A stretch of 33,293 bases of DNA from Gemmatimonadota bacterium (GTDB taxonomy: Bacteria; Gemmatimonadota; Gemmatimonadetes; Longimicrobiales; Gaopeijiaceae), in assembly GCA_022340755.1 (NCBI GenBank), contig JAJDNI010000057.1:1-33293 (forward strand), in the 5' to 3' direction. Of this stretch, positions 31,254-33,293 are shown piece after piece; within the stretch, counting starts at the first letter, position 1; the number at the start of each line of letters is the position of its first letter. A model generated the notes under the pieces. That model searched no databases and had not been told where the DNA came from. It saw nothing but the letters and a program-made list of their open reading frames with translations. A program made the position numbers and the translations under genes.

Positions 31254-31589
31254 CTACGATTCCTCCCAGGAGTCGCTTCCTTCGACCAGTCCGCAGTGCT
31301 TGCAGGGACGATTGGGGAACAGGTCCCACAACGAGGCCATCTTCCATCTGCGCTGTGCAAACGGCTTGCCACAGCGAGGGCATCGCCACGCTCTGACACG
31401 GATGGAGACAACGGCCACGGCGAAGCAGTACGCGAGGATGAGAAGGCCGAGCGCCCGGCTGGGCACTTCGAGTAGCTCCGCCAAGACGAGTACGAAAGGA
31501 ATGACGCCGATCCAGAGCGCGGCCCATGTCCTTCTGAGGGCTCGATATCCCCGCCACACTTCCGACTGGTTCCGGACTACCAGGGCCAT
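31254..31589 (-). CDS. Membrane protein with C-terminal zinc ribbon
   Basis: The 111-residue protein has two hydrophobic segments (about 22-40 and 46-64: TWAALWIGVIPFVLVLAELL, LGLLILAYCFAVAVVSIRV), then a zinc-ribbon-like tail with CPRCGKPF and CKHCGL (four Cys, about 26 residues apart). Two TM helices plus a zinc ribbon suggest a small membrane sensor or adaptor. The family is not recognised. The ATG at 31589 has only a weak ribosome binding site. It diverges from the radical SAM locus and reads toward the kinase gene (about 106 bases). Confidence 0.75.
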   Translation of the reverse strand: MALVVRNQSEVWRGYRALRRTWAALWIGVIPFVLVLAELLEVPSRALGLLILAYCFAVAVVSIRVRAWRCPRCGKPFAQRRWKMASLWDLFPNRPCKHCGLVEGSDSWEES

Positions 31590-31633
31590 GTGATTCCACT
31601 CATCTCGTGTTGTGGGACGTACGGCAGCTGCTC

Positions 31634-31714
31634 ATGAGTCCCTCGGCCCACTTTGACCCCGGCGCTCCGCCTGAGCAAGATTGGCTTGAACCACGCGGGG
31701 GGACGCGACCATGA
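31634..31714 (+). CDS. Possible 26-residue leader peptide coupled to the radical SAM gene
   Basis: ATG 31634 opens a 26-codon frame (MSPSAHFDPGAPPEQDW, then LEPRGGTRP) whose stop overlaps the radical SAM start (ATGA, 31711-31714). It could be a translational-coupling leader or a substrate peptide. Against it, there is no ribosome binding site, codons are less G/C-ending than in real neighbours, and the radical SAM gene has its own purine tract. Confidence 0.2.
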   Translation: MSPSAHFDPGAPPEQDWLEPRGGTRP

Positions 31715-32622
31715 AGCTCACCGGCCTTCACATCCTGCTGACGTACGAGTGCAACTTCGAGTGCGACCATTGCTTCGTGTGGTCGGGTCCGTTCCGCACG
31801 GGGACCCTGACCGTACCGCAGGTGGACGATGTCCTGCGCCAGGCCTGGAACGCCGGGACCGTCGAGTGGATCTACTTCGAGGGCGGGGAGCCGTTCCTCT
31901 ACCACGCGGTGCTCCGGTTCGGCGTACGACGCGCCGCGGAGATGGGCTTCAAAGTCGGGGTCGTCTCCAACGCTTACTGGGCGACCACGCCCGAGGACGC
32001 GGAGGAGTGGCTACGCGACTTCCGGGGATTGGTGGACGACCTCTCGCTGAGTTGCGACCGCTTTCACGGTGATGACGAGCAGGTGCGTCGCGTGCGTTGC
32101 GCGGAGCAGGCCGCCCGGAAGCTCGGCATTCCCTTCGGGACCATCGAAATCGCGGGGGAGGAAGCGGCCGAGCGCGCAATCGGTCAGCTCCCTGAGGGCG
32201 AGTCGGGAGTGATGTACCGCGGCCGCGCGGCGGTCAAGCTCGCCCCGGCGGCACGGAAGCGGCCCGCCTCGGAGATGACGGAGTGCCCGTATGAGGATCT
32301 CCGCGAGCCGGGGCGCGTCCACCTCGATCCTTTCGGCAACCTTCACATTTGTCAGGGGATCGTGATGGGGAACCTGTTCGACTCGCCGCTCCGGGCAATC
32401 TGCGAGGCGTGGGACCCGGACGCCCATCCCATCGCGGGACCGCTGCTGGTCGGTGGCCCGGTGGAGCTGGCACGGAGGCACGGAATCCCCATGGCGGACA
32501 CGTACGCGGACGCCTGCCACCTCTGCTACGAGACCCGCGCCCTTCTCCGGTCCCGGTTCCCCGCGGCGCTGGGCCCGGCTCAGATGTATGGAGAGGTCGG
32601 GAACGCAGTGGGCGTAGACTAA
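31711..32622 (+). CDS. Radical SAM protein with SPASM-like C-terminal cysteines
   Basis: The 303-residue enzyme has the cluster motif CNFECDHC (Cys14, Cys18, Cys21), GGEP (58-61) for SAM binding, and a C-terminal set Cys192, Cys214, Cys269, Cys272 (ECPYEDL, HICQG, DACHLC) that could hold an auxiliary Fe-S cluster, as in SPASM/twitch enzymes. SPASM enzymes often modify peptides or proteins. This exact type (LHILLTYECNFECDHCFVWSG) is widespread and, to my knowledge, has no assigned function. The ATG follows GGGGGGAC. No obvious peptide substrate or transporter is adjacent, apart from the doubtful 26-codon frame. Confidence 0.93.
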   Translation: MKLTGLHILLTYECNFECDHCFVWSGPFRTGTLTVPQVDDVLRQAWNAGTVEWIYFEGGEPFLYHAVLRFGVRRAAEMGFKVGVVSNAYWATTPEDAEEWLRDFRGLVDDLSLSCDRFHGDDEQVRRVRCAEQAARKLGIPFGTIEIAGEEAAERAIGQLPEGESGVMYRGRAAVKLAPAARKRPASEMTECPYEDLREPGRVHLDPFGNLHICQGIVMGNLFDSPLRAICEAWDPDAHPIAGPLLVGGPVELARRHGIPMADTYADACHLCYETRALLRSRFPAALGPAQMYGEVGNAVGVD

Positions 32623-32682
32623 CAGCTCGAGTCGAGTCGCGTAGCCTGCGGCGCTGTCGGTTGCGTTCAGGAAGTGATCGGG

Positions 32683-33195
32683 TCACTCGACTCGTACCAG
32701 CGTGTACACGTCGTGTGCGCCTTCGGCCATAGCTGGAAGCGGGACTCCGTCCACGGATGCCACGCGCAGCAGCGTCATGGTCAGCGTGTCGCCGGATATA
32801 GAGAACTCGAAGTCTGCGCGACCGCCGATGTACGAGGGTACGATCGCGAACACAGGCGTCGTGGTGACGTTGGTCCCAGCCACTTCGTAGGTACCGGTAT
32901 TCACGACGATCGCTGCAAGGCGAGCAACAGCCTCCTCGTCATTCGGGACCCACGTATCGGCAAACGGGGGACTCTTCGTCTCCCCTCGGCTGAAGGCCAG
33001 ACTGTAATGGTGGCCGGTGAAGAGCAGCAGATTCTCGTAGACGGGCGTCTCGGTCACGTCACCGCTCGCCGATACCGTCTCGAGTCCGGAAAAGCGCCAC
33101 GCTCCCTCGAGCGGTGAGCGCTCGGCCGCGGGTTGGGAAGCGCAAGCTGTGGCGCCGAGGATGGCGAAAATGCCCAGCATATTTCGGTGTCGCAC
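32683..33195 (-). CDS. Lipocalin-like lipoprotein
   Basis: The 170-residue precursor has RHRN followed by a hydrophobic core and lipobox ILGATAC, so it is probably lipid-anchored. The mature part opens SPLEGAWRFSGLE, the short motif that begins lipocalin-like domains, and continues with beta-strands (LLLFTGHHYSLAFSRG, GTYEVAGTNVTTTPVFAIV, FEFSISGDTLTMTLLRV). The GTG at 33195 is preferred because GGGAGG lies six bases upstream; the ATG at 33201 abuts that site. The ligand is unknown. It converges with the radical SAM gene (60-base gap). Confidence 0.72.
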   Translation of the reverse strand: MRHRNMLGIFAILGATACASQPAAERSPLEGAWRFSGLETVSASGDVTETPVYENLLLFTGHHYSLAFSRGETKSPPFADTWVPNDEEAVARLAAIVVNTGTYEVAGTNVTTTPVFAIVPSYIGGRADFEFSISGDTLTMTLLRVASVDGVPLPAMAEGAHDVYTLVRVE

Positions 33196-33293
33196 GGTCA
33201 TCCTCCCAGAGTGGAGAGTGCTCGGTTCTGCATCGGTGATGCAGGCTTCTCTGGGCAGGATTGTGCCGGTGCCGTCCAACGGTATGGGGGTCG

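Noticed and set aside
31634..31714. Calling the 26-codon frame a RiPP precursor
   Set aside because: It lacks a ribosome binding site and typical codon bias and has no core-like residues (few Cys, Ser/Thr or aromatic runs), so it is kept only as a low-confidence feature.

Overview
The window is dense, high-GC bacterial chromosome. Nearly every gene ends in G/C at third codon positions, GTG starts are common, and most genes have purine-rich ribosome binding sites. The best taxonomic guess is Gemmatimonadota or a close relative. It rests on a soluble Ser/Thr kinase fused to a TolB-N-like domain and TPRs, 6-bladed beta-propeller and small lipoproteins, a bTHX ribosomal protein, and a GldA/GldF-type ABC exporter. 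This is inference: there is no rRNA or other phylogenetic marker. No tRNA, rRNA, CRISPR array, insertion sequence or phage module was seen.

Layout, left to right. 1-2071: a GldF/GldA-like ABC pair (cut by the left edge) and a tiny bTHX gene, all on the minus strand. 2362-5258: a membrane coiled-coil protein, a YbaK-type tRNA deacylase, a basic two-HTH DNA-binding protein, MsrA and a small membrane protein. 5315-9277: an ICMT-like methyltransferase, a GNAT/threonine-aldolase operon with a GTGA overlap, a cold-shock protein, a cyclophilin lipoprotein and an unlisted 53-aa membrane protein. 9377-16142: an exported flavodoxin-like protein, envelope proteins of unknown role, a TonB-like membrane protein, a HAD phosphatase, a YcxB-like protein, a beta-propeller lipoprotein and a multi-TM protein. 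16375-20787: GIY-YIG-like, degenerate PlsC-like, RsgA, a small TM protein, VOC, GNAT and a secreted protein. 20931-23932: an APH(3')-like kinase, a membrane protein behind a promoter that carries a palindromic operator, a decayed DUF4440-like lipoprotein gene, and a two-lobed aspartic protease. 24039-31589: a long minus-strand run of CPBP protease, ADP-ribosylglycohydrolase, APH-family kinase, DUF1707/LiaF-like, a possible 33-aa peptide, RimJ/L-like GNAT, ICMT-like methyltransferase, the kinase-TPR protein and a zinc-ribbon membrane protein. 31634-33195: a SPASM-like radical SAM enzyme, possibly preceded by a coupled 26-codon ORF, and a lipocalin-like lipoprotein.

Most genes are single housekeeping or envelope functions. 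The most system-like parts are the tightly packed CPBP/ADP-ribosylglycohydrolase/APH cluster and the radical SAM locus. No known defence or biosynthetic system is complete here. The most unusual signals are a 12-base motif repeated only in gene-free DNA (16263, 19595, 20215), the palindrome over the -10 box at 21852-21869, a PlsC-like protein whose catalytic His is Gln, two or three genes that look leaderless, and a pseudogene with two visible lesions.
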